Translations under genes and position numbers: made by a program | From: Acidobacteriota bacterium | GTDB lineage: Bacteria; Acidobacteriota; Terriglobia; Acidiferrales; UBA7541 | Assembly (NCBI GenBank): GCA_013289715.1 | Contig: JABCZJ010000014.1 | Coordinates: 62,001 to 126,000 of the forward strand | DNA length: 64,000 nucleotides | Direction of reading: 5' to 3' | The notes under the pieces: generated by a model | What the model saw: the letters and a program-made list of their open reading frames with translations, nothing else | What the model was told of the DNA's origin: nothing | Databases searched by the model: none | Shown here: positions 17,583 to 25,371 of the stretch, piece after piece | Layout of the letters: each line of letters opens with the position of its first letter | Numbering within the stretch: the stretch's first letter is position 1

Positions 17583-17996
17583 TTATCCTTCTTCGTGGTG
17601 GCGAACAACCGCGGCCCGCGCGGTTTGCACTACGCCCGGCTTCGGGAAATGCTGCTTTACCGAGCCGACCAGCGACGCAAATCCGTCGGCGTCGTGCACG
17701 GCCATGTCCGCCAGAATCTTGCGGTCCAGATCAATCCCGCCAGCCTTCAGGGCGTGAATCAGCTGGCTGTAGGTGGTGCCGTTATTGCGCGCGGCGGCGC
17801 CGATGCGCTGAATCCACAGCGCGCGGTAATCACGTTTGCGCACGCGGCGGTCGCGATAGGTATAGCGCAGCGAGCGGTTCACCGCTTCTTTTGCGGAGCG
17901 GTAGAGCTTGCCCTTGGTAAGGAAAAATCCCTTGGCGTGCTTCAGCAGTTTTTTGCGGCGGGCGCGGCGTTTGGTTCCACGTTTAACTCGAGGCAT
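17583..17996 (-). CDS. rplT: 50S ribosomal protein L20
   Basis: The 137-residue basic protein starts MPRVKRGTKRRARRKKLLKH with AGGAGA about 9 nt upstream. Conserved L20 stretches are present: AKGFFLTKGKLYRSAKEAV, YTYRDRRVRKRDYRALWI and RNNGTTYSQLIHALKAG. L20 binds 23S rRNA early in large-subunit assembly and in several bacteria represses its own operon. The C-terminus (ARAAVVRHHEEG) extends a little beyond the usual length of 117-120 residues. It lies 232 bp after rpmI. Confidence 0.96.
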   Translation of the reverse strand: MPRVKRGTKRRARRKKLLKHAKGFFLTKGKLYRSAKEAVNRSLRYTYRDRRVRKRDYRALWIQRIGAAARNNGTTYSQLIHALKAGGIDLDRKILADMAVHDADGFASLVGSVKQHFPKPGVVQTARAAVVRHHEEG

Positions 17997-18228
17997 GGTT
18001 CTGTTCTCCTGTGGCGCGTTTCGAAGGCGCTGGCAAAAAAATTCAATTCAAGTGAGGAGACAAACGCGGCCCAGCCGCTCGCAGAAATGCACGAGTAGCA
18101 GGACGGGTTTGTCTCGCGGGACTGCATATCGTTCCACCACTGGCCGTCATATCTGAGGGCGGGCGGAACATCCGGCCGGCAGGCACCCGTTACGCTCTGC
18201 TCCCGGCTCGGAAAAAGTCTAGGTTCGA

Positions 18229-18444
18229 CTACAGGCCGTACGGCAACGCCAAGCGGACGTTCTTCACGTCCGCGGGGCTGACCTGAACTTTATTCAGAAG
18301 CCGGCGCATGCGGCGCGGCTTCTTGGTGCCGAGCAGGTGGCGCTTGCCCGAACGCCAGCGCATCACTTTGCCGGTGGAAGTAATCTTGAAGCGCTTGGCG
18401 GCGCCGCGGTGCGTCTTGGCTTTCAACTTTTTGTTCTTCTTCAC
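18229..18444 (-). CDS. rpmI: 50S ribosomal protein L35
   Basis: The 71-residue very basic protein MKKNKKLKAKTHRGAAKRFK contains the L35 hallmark KTHRGAAKRFKITSTGKVMR, followed by SGKRHLLGTKKPRRMRRL. It sits 24 bp after infC and before rplT, the standard order. The C-terminal VQVSPADVKNVRLALPYGL is also typical. The 232-bp gap to rplT holds no gene I can recognise. Confidence 0.95.
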   Translation of the reverse strand: MKKNKKLKAKTHRGAAKRFKITSTGKVMRWRSGKRHLLGTKKPRRMRRLLNKVQVSPADVKNVRLALPYGL

Positions 18445-18468
18445 GATTTCCTCTTGTGCTGAATTTCT

Positions 18469-19050
18469 TTACGCCTGACCTTCCGCGTTTTTCTGCGCGG
18501 GTTGTGCGGCCGGCGTTGAGCCCGCGCCCTTTTTCGGCGCGAGCAATGCGAGCAGGATGTTCGCTTCCATGCGCGGACCGAACTCTACCTGCACGTGATC
18601 CATAATTTCCTTCAGCAAACGGTCCATCTTCTTGCGGCCGACGTCCTGGTGCGCCATTTCGCGGCCGCGATGGAAAATCATGGCCTTTACCTTGTAACCT
18701 TCACTGAGGAAGCGGATGATCTGATTCTTGCGAACCTGAAAATCGTGCTCGGCCGTGGAAGGCCGGAACTTAACTTCCTTGATGTGCGAACTCTTCTGAT
18801 GTTTCTTGGCTTCGTGCGCTTTCTTGCTCGCCTCGTACTGAAATTTGCCGTAGTCCACCAGTTTGCAAACCGGCGGCACGGCATTGGGCGAGATTTCCAC
18901 CACGTCCAAGCCGGCATCGCGCGCGGCCTTCATGGCGTCGAACAGCGTCATCACGCCGAGCTGATTTCCAGCTTCGTCCACCACGCGCACTTCACGAGCG
19001 CGAATTCTTTCGTTGACCCGCAGGCCAGGCGTCCCACCACGTTCTGCGAT
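18469..19050 (-). CDS. infC: Translation initiation factor IF-3 with a predicted ATC start codon
   Basis: The conserved IF-3 body begins IAERGGTPGLRVNERIRARE and continues GLDVVEISPNAVPPVCKLVDYGKFQYE and KVKAMIFHRGREMAHQDVG, with a C-terminal tail of about 20 Ala/Pro/Gln-rich residues. No ATG, GTG or TTG stands where homologues start. At 19048-19050 there is ATC, preceded by GGGAGGT at suitable spacing. IF-3 genes characteristically use AUU or another rare start (AUC, AUA), which lets the factor repress its own translation. From ATC the protein has 193 residues. The alternative is an ATG at 19173 with a 41-residue extension that looks non-coding. Confidence 0.92.
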   Translation of the reverse strand: MAERGGTPGLRVNERIRAREVRVVDEAGNQLGVMTLFDAMKAARDAGLDVVEISPNAVPPVCKLVDYGKFQYEASKKAHEAKKHQKSSHIKEVKFRPSTAEHDFQVRKNQIIRFLSEGYKVKAMIFHRGREMAHQDVGRKKMDRLLKEIMDHVQVEFGPRMEANILLALLAPKKGAGSTPAAQPAQKNAEGQA

Positions 19051-19258
19051 AAACCCACCTCCCGGGCCCTGGAAAGTGTAAATCCGGCCCGCTAGCCGTG
19101 CCTCCCATGGTCGAAAAGTCCGCGAGGAGGGACGGGCCAAAAAGTATAGCACGGGTTTGGCGCTCCCCCGCAACTACGGATTTACGGTGCTGGGGTGGGT
19201 TAGAAAGGGGGAGGCTATCCATGAAGTTGAGTAATGCGGACGCAGGTACGCTGACCGC

Positions 19259-19738
19259 TCACTCTTCTTCCGGAGCGTACCGCCGCAAGAGCGTAATCGA
19301 GAACACCAGCATAAGGATGACCAGCCCCAACAAGCCAAGCTCGATCATGCTGCCGCGAAAGATACTCGCACCCTCTGTAGACCAGATTCCGGGTTTCGTG
19401 AGGCTGGCCGCTTCCAAAGTGATCACGAGCATGCGCCGAATCGAGGCAATCAGACCCACCACGAGAAAAGGCTCGGTGACCAGAACATGAGAGTGAATGG
19501 AAATGCGCACCGTGTGCATAATCTCCACCATCATTAGCACGACGAGCAACTGATCTAACACGAGCAGTGTATCGGTGGCGATCGTCCAGTGGCCGACAGA
19601 CCCCCAGAGCATTTTTCCAGCATTGGCAATCGTCGCCATCGCCGTTATGAAAAGCAAAATGGCAAGAACGGAATAAACAAACACTTCGGCCTTTGCCAGA
19701 TAGTCGCCAAAATGATGGCGAAGTTTTTCTTCAGGCAT
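19259..19738 (-). CDS. PsiE-family (phosphate-starvation-inducible) membrane protein
   Basis: The 159-residue protein has four predicted membrane helices: about residues 20-40 (VFVYSVLAILLFITAMATI), 56-75 (ATDTLLVLDQLLVVLMMVEI), 88-110 and 130-150 (IELGLLGLVILMLVFSITLL). The middle phrase MVEIMHTVRISIHSHVLVTEPFLVVGLIA carries the family pattern of PsiE/DUF21-size inner-membrane proteins. The molecular role is unknown. It stands alone between infC and a DoxX-like gene on the same strand, with no phosphate-regulon signal that I can identify upstream. Confidence 0.72.
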   Translation of the reverse strand: MPEEKLRHHFGDYLAKAEVFVYSVLAILLFITAMATIANAGKMLWGSVGHWTIATDTLLVLDQLLVVLMMVEIMHTVRISIHSHVLVTEPFLVVGLIASIRRMLVITLEAASLTKPGIWSTEGASIFRGSMIELGLLGLVILMLVFSITLLRRYAPEEE

Positions 19739-19864
19739 ATCGGTGTACCCGCTGAATCGCGCTGCTGCGCGGTTCTTGACGGCGGAGTATAGCGATAAGT
19801 TGGCGCATCGAAAAGCGAGAATGAGGAATCGCGGCGATCGCAGTTCTGGCGCTCGCCTGGGGTG

Positions 19865-20248
19865 CTACGGCGACTTCTGCACAAAAAGGCCGGAGAAGGC
19901 CTGGCGGTGATGATATGCCACGATTCCCCACAGAATCGCAACGACGACCGCAATACCCACACCCATGTGGAACAGCAGCAGATGATACAAGAGGATGTTG
20001 ACGATGATCGGGCCTAGAATCGTGAGTCCCAGGGGGACATAGCGGTTCACCAGCAGAAGCGCGCCTCCCGCAACTTGACACGCAGAGATCACCAGCACGT
20101 AGTGCGACTGAAGCAATACCGTGACGAACTGGCCCGCGAGGCCGGTCGGCAGCGGGCCCGTTGGAATGAACATCAAGAACCCGTTCAGTCCGAACACCAA
20201 GAAGACCAGGCCCAGAAGGATGCGCGAGATCAACACTACGATTTTCAT
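19865..20248 (-). CDS. DoxX-like small membrane protein
   Basis: The 127-residue protein has four hydrophobic segments: MKIVVLISRILLGLVFLVFG, FVTVLLQSHYVLVISACQVAGGALLL, LGLTILGPIIVNILLYHLLL and GIAVVVAILWGIVAYHH. The opening RILLGLVFLVFGLNGF is typical of DoxX-family proteins. Function is not established for this subgroup. It overlaps the preceding AHSA1-domain gene by 4 bp (ATGA), so it is the last gene of an ArsR-AHSA1-DoxX operon and probably shares its regulation. Confidence 0.75.
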   Translation of the reverse strand: MKIVVLISRILLGLVFLVFGLNGFLMFIPTGPLPTGLAGQFVTVLLQSHYVLVISACQVAGGALLLVNRYVPLGLTILGPIIVNILLYHLLLFHMGVGIAVVVAILWGIVAYHHRQAFSGLFVQKSP

Positions 20249-20751
20249 GATTTCAGCAACTCCGCGAGGCGATCATAACTCACCGCAGCGCCACGTTCCA
20301 TGCCGGTTTGAAGGGCGCCGTCTCGCGCAGCGCGCGAAGCATAGAGCACCGTTTGCGTGAGCGTGGTTTTACCGGCGTGTTCAGTGAAGGCGATCGTGTT
20401 AAGCGCTTCGCCGCCGGTCCAGTCTTCATCCCATATTTCGGTAAATACCAGCCGGTCGGGTGGCGCGATCTGGCGAAAAACGCCGCTCATTCCCATCTCT
20501 TTTCCGTCGCCGTGGCGCCACACGAAGCGCGTGGCACCACCCACACGCAGATCCATTTCGCAGACCGCCAGGCGCCAGTCATCCGGCCCGTACAGCCAGC
20601 GCTTCACCAGCTCGGGCTTGGTCCAAGCCTCGAAGACCAGGTGCCGCGGAGCGTCGAAGACCCGCGTCAGCGCAATTTCTCGCTCGCTGGGGGTGGTTAC
20701 TTTCAACGTTCCGCTGTTTTGCATTGCTGCTCTACCGGCTTGTGCGTCCAC
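20245..20751 (-). CDS. SRPBCC/AHSA1-domain protein
   Basis: The 168-residue protein starts with GTG at 20749-20751, preceded by CAAAGGAG at 7-nt spacing. It has the AHSA1 pattern of a ligand-binding helix-grip fold: ALTRVFDAPRHLVFEAWTKP, KRWLYGPDDWRLAVCEMDLR and GVFRQIAPPDRLVFTEIWDE, with a C-terminal long helix (YDRLAELL). It overlaps the upstream ArsR gene by 20 bp and the downstream DoxX-like gene by 4 bp. ArsR-AHSA1 pairs are very common, but the ligand is usually unknown. Confidence 0.88.
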   Translation of the reverse strand: MDAQAGRAAMQNSGTLKVTTPSEREIALTRVFDAPRHLVFEAWTKPELVKRWLYGPDDWRLAVCEMDLRVGGATRFVWRHGDGKEMGMSGVFRQIAPPDRLVFTEIWDEDWTGGEALNTIAFTEHAGKTTLTQTVLYASRAARDGALQTGMERGAAVSYDRLAELLKS

Positions 20752-21070
20752 GTTTTTTCTCCTTTGCTTTTAGCCCTTCCAGCACGCTATCGAGTCGTTG
20801 GAAATTGCCTTCCCAGATGCGCCGGTACGTTGCGATCCACACTTCGAGCTCTTTCAACGGCGCCGGGCGCAACGCGTAAATCCGGCGCTGCGCGTCCACG
20901 CGGACGTCCACCAGTCCCGCGTCGCTGAGCACGCGCAGATGCTTGGAGACTTGCGGCTGGCGCAGACCCAGGCGATGGACCATATCGCCAACGGGCCGCG
21001 GCCCCTCGCGCAGCAGTTCGACGATGTGAAAGCGGTTGGGCTCGGCCAGAGCTTGCAGAGTTTCTATCAT
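20732..21070 (-). CDS. ArsR-family winged-helix repressor
   Basis: The 112-residue regulator MIETLQALAEPNRFHIVELL continues with the recognition helix RQPQVSKHLRVLSDAGLVDV and the wing DAQRRIYALRP. No Cys cluster is present, so it is probably not a metal sensor. This matches the ArsR subgroup that is coupled to AHSA1-domain partners. It begins 9 bp after a perfect GAATATGC/GCATATTC palindrome, a clear operator candidate for autoregulation of the three-gene operon. Confidence 0.9.
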   Translation of the reverse strand: MIETLQALAEPNRFHIVELLREGPRPVGDMVHRLGLRQPQVSKHLRVLSDAGLVDVRVDAQRRIYALRPAPLKELEVWIATYRRIWEGNFQRLDSVLEGLKAKEKKRGRTSR

Positions 21071-21079
21071 GCCGAGTCC

Positions 21080-21119
21080 GAATATGCCTCAACACGCATA
21101 TTCTTGTCAAGACATATTC
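21080..21119 (-). promoter_or_regulatory. ArsR operator: three half-sites at 16-bp spacing
   Basis: GAATATGC (21080-21087) and GCATATTC (21096-21103) form a perfect inverted repeat with 8-bp spacing. A further half-site, ACATATTC, follows at 21112-21119. Half-site starts are 16 bp apart. The array is directly upstream of the ArsR-family start at 21070. Confidence 0.75.
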
Positions 21120-21242
21120 TTTAAGGAGGATATAAAAGCCTTGGAGTGTGCTTTGAGCACAATTGACCGACCGTACTATTGGGCTGTGCGCTGCCATCCC
21201 TAAGACTGAACCGTGAGGGGATTTCTTCGGAGGCCTGCACTG

Positions 21243-21959
21243 ATGCGCGCAAATTCCTTTCTGCTTGCGGCCGCGGCATTGACCCTGGCATTTTCCAGCT
21301 CGGCGACGGCGCAGGATGTCCCACTGCACGCAGCGCAACCCGTTGGGCCATCGCTCTCGAATTCTTCGGCGCAGCCTGCCGCGCCTTCGCACGCGACGCA
21401 AAGCGCTTCGCCCAACAACATGGTGGTCATGGATCCGGCGCCCATGTCGCTCGGTGAAGCGGCGCGTCTTTTTCGTGAGAAAAAGTACAGCCAGGCGAAA
21501 TCCGTGAAGATATTCAACGACGAAAATATGCCCCGCGCGCCCCTCAGCTCGGGCGAAAAAGCGCCGGGTATCGCGCGACAAAACTCCTCAAGCGGAGGCA
21601 AGGTGACGCTGCTGGATTTCTGGGCCACGTGGTGCGGCCCGTGCCGCCACGCTTTGCCCGGTTTGAAGCAGCTGCAGGCGGCTTACGGCGCCGACAAGGT
21701 GGAAGTCATCAGCATCAGCGAGGATGAAGACGAGGGCACCTGGCAGAGTTTCGTCGCGCAGAATCAAATGAACTGGACGCAACGCCTGGATTCAGATCAT
21801 CAGATGATGCGGCAATACGGAGCCAGCGCGTTGCCGACTTACGTATTGATCGGCAAGGACGGCAACGTGGTGCAACAGTACGTGGGCGATGATCCGGGCC
21901 AGCCAATCCTGGAGCGCATGGGCCCCGATTTGCAGAAAACCCTCGCAGGGAATTCGTAG
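21243..21959 (+). CDS. TlpA/thioredoxin-like periplasmic disulfide reductase
   Basis: Start ATG at 21243 follows GGAGG at 9 nt and is followed by a signal peptide (MRANSFLLAAAALTLAFSSS, cleavage near TAQ). The 238-residue product has a low-complexity Ser/Ala/Pro linker to about residue 70, then a thioredoxin domain with active site WATWCGPCRHALPGLKQLQ and the cis-Pro region SALPTYVLIGKDG. It probably reduces or shuttles disulfides in the periplasm, as TlpA/ResA proteins do. It is divergent from the ArsR operon, with the operator region near 21080-21119 in the shared spacer, and converges on thrS. Confidence 0.88.
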   Translation: MRANSFLLAAAALTLAFSSSATAQDVPLHAAQPVGPSLSNSSAQPAAPSHATQSASPNNMVVMDPAPMSLGEAARLFREKKYSQAKSVKIFNDENMPRAPLSSGEKAPGIARQNSSSGGKVTLLDFWATWCGPCRHALPGLKQLQAAYGADKVEVISISEDEDEGTWQSFVAQNQMNWTQRLDSDHQMMRQYGASALPTYVLIGKDGNVVQQYVGDDPGQPILERMGPDLQKTLAGNS

Positions 21960-21979
21960 CTTCAGCGAAATACAAACAC

Positions 21980-23920
21980 CTAAATTGTCTTTGAATCTAC
22001 CTCTGCGCGGAGGTCCGCACGGAATTGCTCGAGCGGCCGCGGACCCAGGTCGCCTTTTGCGCGGTGGCGCACCGACACAGTGCCGGCTTCGGCTTCCTTG
22101 CCGCCGATGACCAGCATGTAGGGAACTTTCTGCAGCTGCGCGTCGCGAATTTTCGACTGTAGCTTTTCGTTGCGATCGTCCAGTTCCGCGCGCACCCCGG
22201 CATCGAGCAGTTTCTCGAGGACCTGTTTCGCGTAATCATTTTGCCGCTCGGTGATGGGCAGCACGACAGCCTGCACAGGCGCGAGCCACACCGGGAACGC
22301 GCCGGCGTACAGCTCGATGAGATAGGAAACCATTCGCTCCATCGTGCTGATGACGCCGCGGTGAATCATCACCGGGCGATGCGCTTGACCGTCCGCGCCG
22401 ACGTATCCCAGCTGGAATTGGTTCGGGAGATGGAAATCGATCTGAATCGTGGAATAAGTTTCCTGGTGGCCCATGACGTCCGCCAGTTGAATATCGAGTT
22501 TCGGCCCATAGAACGCAGCCTCGCCCGGAGCTTCGGTGTAGGGAAGTTTCAGTGAATCCATGGCTTCGTGCAACATACGTTCGGCAAGATCCCACATCTC
22601 GTCGTTGTCCACGTACTTTTCGCTGTGCAATTTGTCGCGAAGCGAGAGCCGGTACGTGTATTGGGTGATGCCGAGATCGCGATAGGCCTGCTCGACCAGC
22701 CGCATCACTCCAGCAAATTCTTCCTTGATTTGTTCCGGAGTGCAAAAGATGTGCGCGTCGTTCAGGGTCATGCAACGGACGCGACTTAGTCCGCTGAGCA
22801 CGCCGGAACGCTCGTAGCGGTACATGGTACCGAGTTCGGCGATCCGCACCGGCAGGTCGCGATAGCTATGCTTTTTGGATTCGTAGACGAGAATGTGATG
22901 CGGGCAATTCATCGGCCGCAGCACCAGCTGTTCGGTTTCCAGGTCCATCGTGGGAAACATGTCTTCGTGGTAGTGAGACCAATGTCCCGAACGGACGTAG
23001 AGGTCAACCTTCGCCAGATCTGGAGTGTAAACATGCTGGTAGCCGGCGCGGCGTTCCTTTTCCAGGATGTACTCCTCGAGCAGCCGGCGAATCGTGGCGC
23101 CTTTGGGCAACCAGAGCGGCAAACCGGCTCCGACCTGATCGCTCACAGTGAAAAGCCCCAGTTCTTTTCCGACTCGGCGATGGTCGCGGCGCTTGGCTTC
23201 TTCGAGATTGTGCAGATATTCGTCCAGCTCTTTTTGGTCGATAAAACACGCGCCGTAAATTCGCTGCATCTGCGGATTGCTTTCCTTGCCCTTCCAGTAC
23301 GCGCCAGCGACGTTCATCAACTTGAAGGCCTTGATGCGCCCGGTGGATGGAATGTGCGGGCCACGGCAGAAATCAAAGAACTTGCCTGTGCTGTAGAAGG
23401 AAACCATCGGCTCGGTGGCTTTTTCCTCCACCAGCTCGCATTTGAATTCCTGATTGCTTTTGCGATAGAGCTCGATGGCCTCGGGCTTGGGAATCAGCTT
23501 GCGCTCGTTGGGAAAATCCTTGGCGGCCAGCTCGTGCATTTTGGCTTCGATTTTTTCCAGGTCGTCTTGCGTGAACGGTTCCTTGCGCACGAATTCGTAG
23601 AAGAATCCGGTTTCAATCGGCGGGCCGATGCCGAGCTTCACATCGGGATAAAGTTCGAGCACGGCGGCGGCGAGCAGATGCGCGGCGGAATGCCGAAACA
23701 CTTGCAGCGAGTCCGGATCTTTCGCAGTGAGGATGGAAATCCTGGAGTCGTGCTCGAGCGGGCGCGAAAGATCCACCAGCTCGCCATCCGCGCGCGCAAC
23801 GAGCGCTTCCTTTGCCAGCCTCGGCGAAATCTGCCGCGCAATTTCCGCAGCGGTGGTGCCGCGCTGCACCTCGCGAGTGGCGCCGTCCGGCAAAGTAATC
23901 TGAATGGTGTCAGTGCTCAT
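21980..23920 (-). CDS. thrS: Threonine--tRNA ligase
   Basis: Starting at MSTDTIQITLPDGATREV (23920) the protein has 646 residues, the normal size. A longer frame to 24025 is not supported. It shows the TGS domain (residues 1-65), the editing domain with HxxxH (RHSAAHLLAAAV), a catalytic core with zinc ligands in RPMNCPHHILVYESKKHSYR, motif 2 (LGTMYRYERSGVLSGLSRVR) and the C-terminal anticodon-binding domain (PVWLAPVQAVVLPITERQNDYA). The enzyme charges tRNA-Thr and removes mischarged Ser. thrS is often directly upstream of infC. Here the two are on the same strand but separated by about 2.9 kb of unrelated genes. Confidence 0.95.
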   Translation of the reverse strand: MSTDTIQITLPDGATREVQRGTTAAEIARQISPRLAKEALVARADGELVDLSRPLEHDSRISILTAKDPDSLQVFRHSAAHLLAAAVLELYPDVKLGIGPPIETGFFYEFVRKEPFTQDDLEKIEAKMHELAAKDFPNERKLIPKPEAIELYRKSNQEFKCELVEEKATEPMVSFYSTGKFFDFCRGPHIPSTGRIKAFKLMNVAGAYWKGKESNPQMQRIYGACFIDQKELDEYLHNLEEAKRRDHRRVGKELGLFTVSDQVGAGLPLWLPKGATIRRLLEEYILEKERRAGYQHVYTPDLAKVDLYVRSGHWSHYHEDMFPTMDLETEQLVLRPMNCPHHILVYESKKHSYRDLPVRIAELGTMYRYERSGVLSGLSRVRCMTLNDAHIFCTPEQIKEEFAGVMRLVEQAYRDLGITQYTYRLSLRDKLHSEKYVDNDEMWDLAERMLHEAMDSLKLPYTEAPGEAAFYGPKLDIQLADVMGHQETYSTIQIDFHLPNQFQLGYVGADGQAHRPVMIHRGVISTMERMVSYLIELYAGAFPVWLAPVQAVVLPITERQNDYAKQVLEKLLDAGVRAELDDRNEKLQSKIRDAQLQKVPYMLVIGGKEAEAGTVSVRHRAKGDLGPRPLEQFRADLRAEVDSKTI

Positions 23921-24054
23921 AGCTGGCCTTTTTTCCCCTGTGGAAACAGCTAGCTTACTGGCCAGCGCAAGCGCGGTCAAGGCTGCGCGCACCCGGGCCG
24001 CAGCCCCGCCGCATGCAGGTTGCACCGTTAAAAGGATCGGCTACAGTCGCCTTC

Positions 24055-24525
24055 ATGCGGCGGATGCTGATTGAGCGCTTCAAGGATGGCGACGAGAAGC
24101 CCGTCGGCGAGCGGTTCCGGCGCGACGGCCGGATATTGCCTGACGGTGTGATTGATCACGCAAGCTGGGTGGACCCCGCCGGTCTTCGTTGCTTCCAACT
24201 GATGGAAGCGCCCAATCCAGAATCGTTGGCTGCTTGGAGGAGCCGTTGGGATGATCTTGTTGCGTTTGAAACGGTCCCGGTGCTGACGTCTGCCGATTTC
24301 TGGTCCAAGGCCACGCTGGAATCGGCACACACCGCAGCAATCGAACCTTCGTTGTCGAAAAGCGCCGATTCTTTTGCATCAAGGAATAATCACGTTTGGC
24401 AGGCCGCGAAACGCTGCGTCACCGGTCACCAGTTGAGCCTGATGGGCTTGCGCGGTCGCGTAAATGATTGCGTCCGCCATCGCCAGTCTCGTCTCGTTGC
24501 TGATATGAGCGGCAGCGAGCGCTAG
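24055..24525 (+). CDS. DUF3303-family protein with an odd C-terminal extension
   Basis: From ATG 24055 the first 90 residues match the DUF3303 pattern: MRRMLIERFKDGDEKPVGER, then SWVDPAGLRCFQLMEA and WRSRWDDLVAFETVPVLTSA. This is a small ferredoxin-like fold of unknown function. The family normally ends shortly after the LTSA stretch. Here the frame continues another 60 or so residues and overlaps the convergent vapC gene by 147 bp, where its sequence looks like antisense rather than protein. A lost stop codon or a small deletion at the end of the gene is likely. No strong ribosome-binding site is visible. Confidence 0.65.
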   Translation: MRRMLIERFKDGDEKPVGERFRRDGRILPDGVIDHASWVDPAGLRCFQLMEAPNPESLAAWRSRWDDLVAFETVPVLTSADFWSKATLESAHTAAIEPSLSKSADSFASRNNHVWQAAKRCVTGHQLSLMGLRGRVNDCVRHRQSRLVADMSGSER

Positions 24526-24768
24526 TTCTTCATCCAGCGGTACGACGACGCGCCGCAGCGCCTCAGAGATGAAGCGGTCGGCTACAACCTTGCCGCGCTG
24601 CCGCATCAATACTTTTACGACTTCGTAGAGAACAATCGTCGGAACGAGGGTGGAGCTTCCGCTTTCGATGAACGGAGCGAATTTCGCAGCGTTCTGATCC
24701 TGGGTTAAATACTCCAGCCAAGCCGAGGTATCGATCAGCCAGAGCTCAGAAACGGTCGTTTCGGTCAC
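24379..24768 (-). CDS. vapC: VapC-family PIN-domain toxin ribonuclease
   Basis: The 129-residue protein has the PIN layout: first acidic residue in WLIDTSAWLEYL, a central Glu in PTIVLYEVVKVLMRQ, the third Asp in MADAIIYATAQAH and the last in QLVTGDAAFRGL. The four acidic positions bind Mg or Mn for RNA cleavage. It overlaps the antitoxin gene by 23 bp, which couples translation. Its RNA target cannot be predicted. Confidence 0.9.
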   Translation of the reverse strand: MTETTVSELWLIDTSAWLEYLTQDQNAAKFAPFIESGSSTLVPTIVLYEVVKVLMRQRGKVVADRFISEALRRVVVPLDEELALAAAHISNETRLAMADAIIYATAQAHQAQLVTGDAAFRGLPNVIIP

Positions 24769-24982
24769 GGTAATCTTTTTTCCAGTCTATCCCCTTCGCG
24801 ATTCCTCGAAGCTCCGTGATCGGACGAATGGTATCCACATGGAGCTTACCCTCATATAGGTACATGAAGAGCTCTTGCCCCGCCTCGAGCTTCATCTCTT
24901 GCCGAATGGGCTTGGGAATCACGATTTGAAATTTTGGAGAAACTTTGACCCGTGTCTTGAGAATCTTTTGCAGTGTAGACAT
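24746..24982 (-). CDS. vapB: AbrB/SpoVT-type antitoxin (VapB)
   Basis: The 78-residue protein has an N-terminal swapped-hairpin DNA-binding domain (KTRVKVSPKFQIVIPKPIRQ, then AGQELFMYLYEGKLHVDTI) and a C-terminal toxin-binding tail (LRGIAKGIDWKKDYRDRNDR). The pattern is that of AbrB-like antitoxins paired with PIN toxins. It precedes vapC with a 23-bp overlap. An inverted repeat in an AT-rich stretch directly upstream is a likely autoregulatory operator. Confidence 0.88.
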   Translation of the reverse strand: MSTLQKILKTRVKVSPKFQIVIPKPIRQEMKLEAGQELFMYLYEGKLHVDTIRPITELRGIAKGIDWKKDYRDRNDRF

Positions 24983-24995
24983 ACAGAAATCATAT

Positions 24996-25009
24996 CGATA
25001 TAGATATCG
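24996..25009 (-). promoter_or_regulatory. vapBC operator candidate (CGATAT-AG-ATATCG)
   Basis: Perfect 6-bp arms with a 2-bp centre lie 14 bp upstream of the vapB ATG, within an AT-rich block that contrasts with the GC-rich surroundings. TATA-like elements occur in the same stretch, so bound antitoxin would cover the promoter. Confidence 0.55.
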
Positions 25010-25020
25010 TATGTCAATAT

Positions 25021-25371
25021 ATGGTCGATAAAGAAATCGGGTGGGCGAAAACGCGGGAAACCCGCGAGTCGGCCGACAGGGGTGCGATTGAACAACATTG
25101 CCTCACTTTCTGGCGCCGTATTAACCGGAATAGTGCAAAATGGGTCACACGAGGGGTGGAGTGCCTTCAGAAACCACCCTTTGCGACCGGGACCTACCCA
25201 GCCTGGTACACCGCAGCCCTGCGGACGAGCGCCCAGTTTCCAGACGATGCTCGCCTGAAGACGAGACGCCGGAGTCTGACATCACGCACGATACTTTTCG
25301 ATTTCGCATGGAGACGAGCGCCCGGGCAGCACGCCATCGCCTAACGCTCGTGAATGTGCAAGGGGGTTCAG
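25021..25371. other. Intergenic stretch without a recognised gene
   Basis: About 350 bp between the vapBC promoter and the pseudokinase gene. Short frames exist on both strands but none has a ribosome-binding site or a recognisable product. It presumably holds the promoter of the downstream gene; no clear hexamers were identified. Confidence 0.5.

Noticed and set aside
17997..18228. L20 autoregulatory pseudoknot between rpmI and rplT
   Set aside because: The gap is long enough, but no rRNA-like L20 binding structure could be recognised by eye.
22868..23953. 361-codon open frame on the + strand
   Set aside because: Antisense to thrS, no recognisable domain; shadow of the conserved gene.
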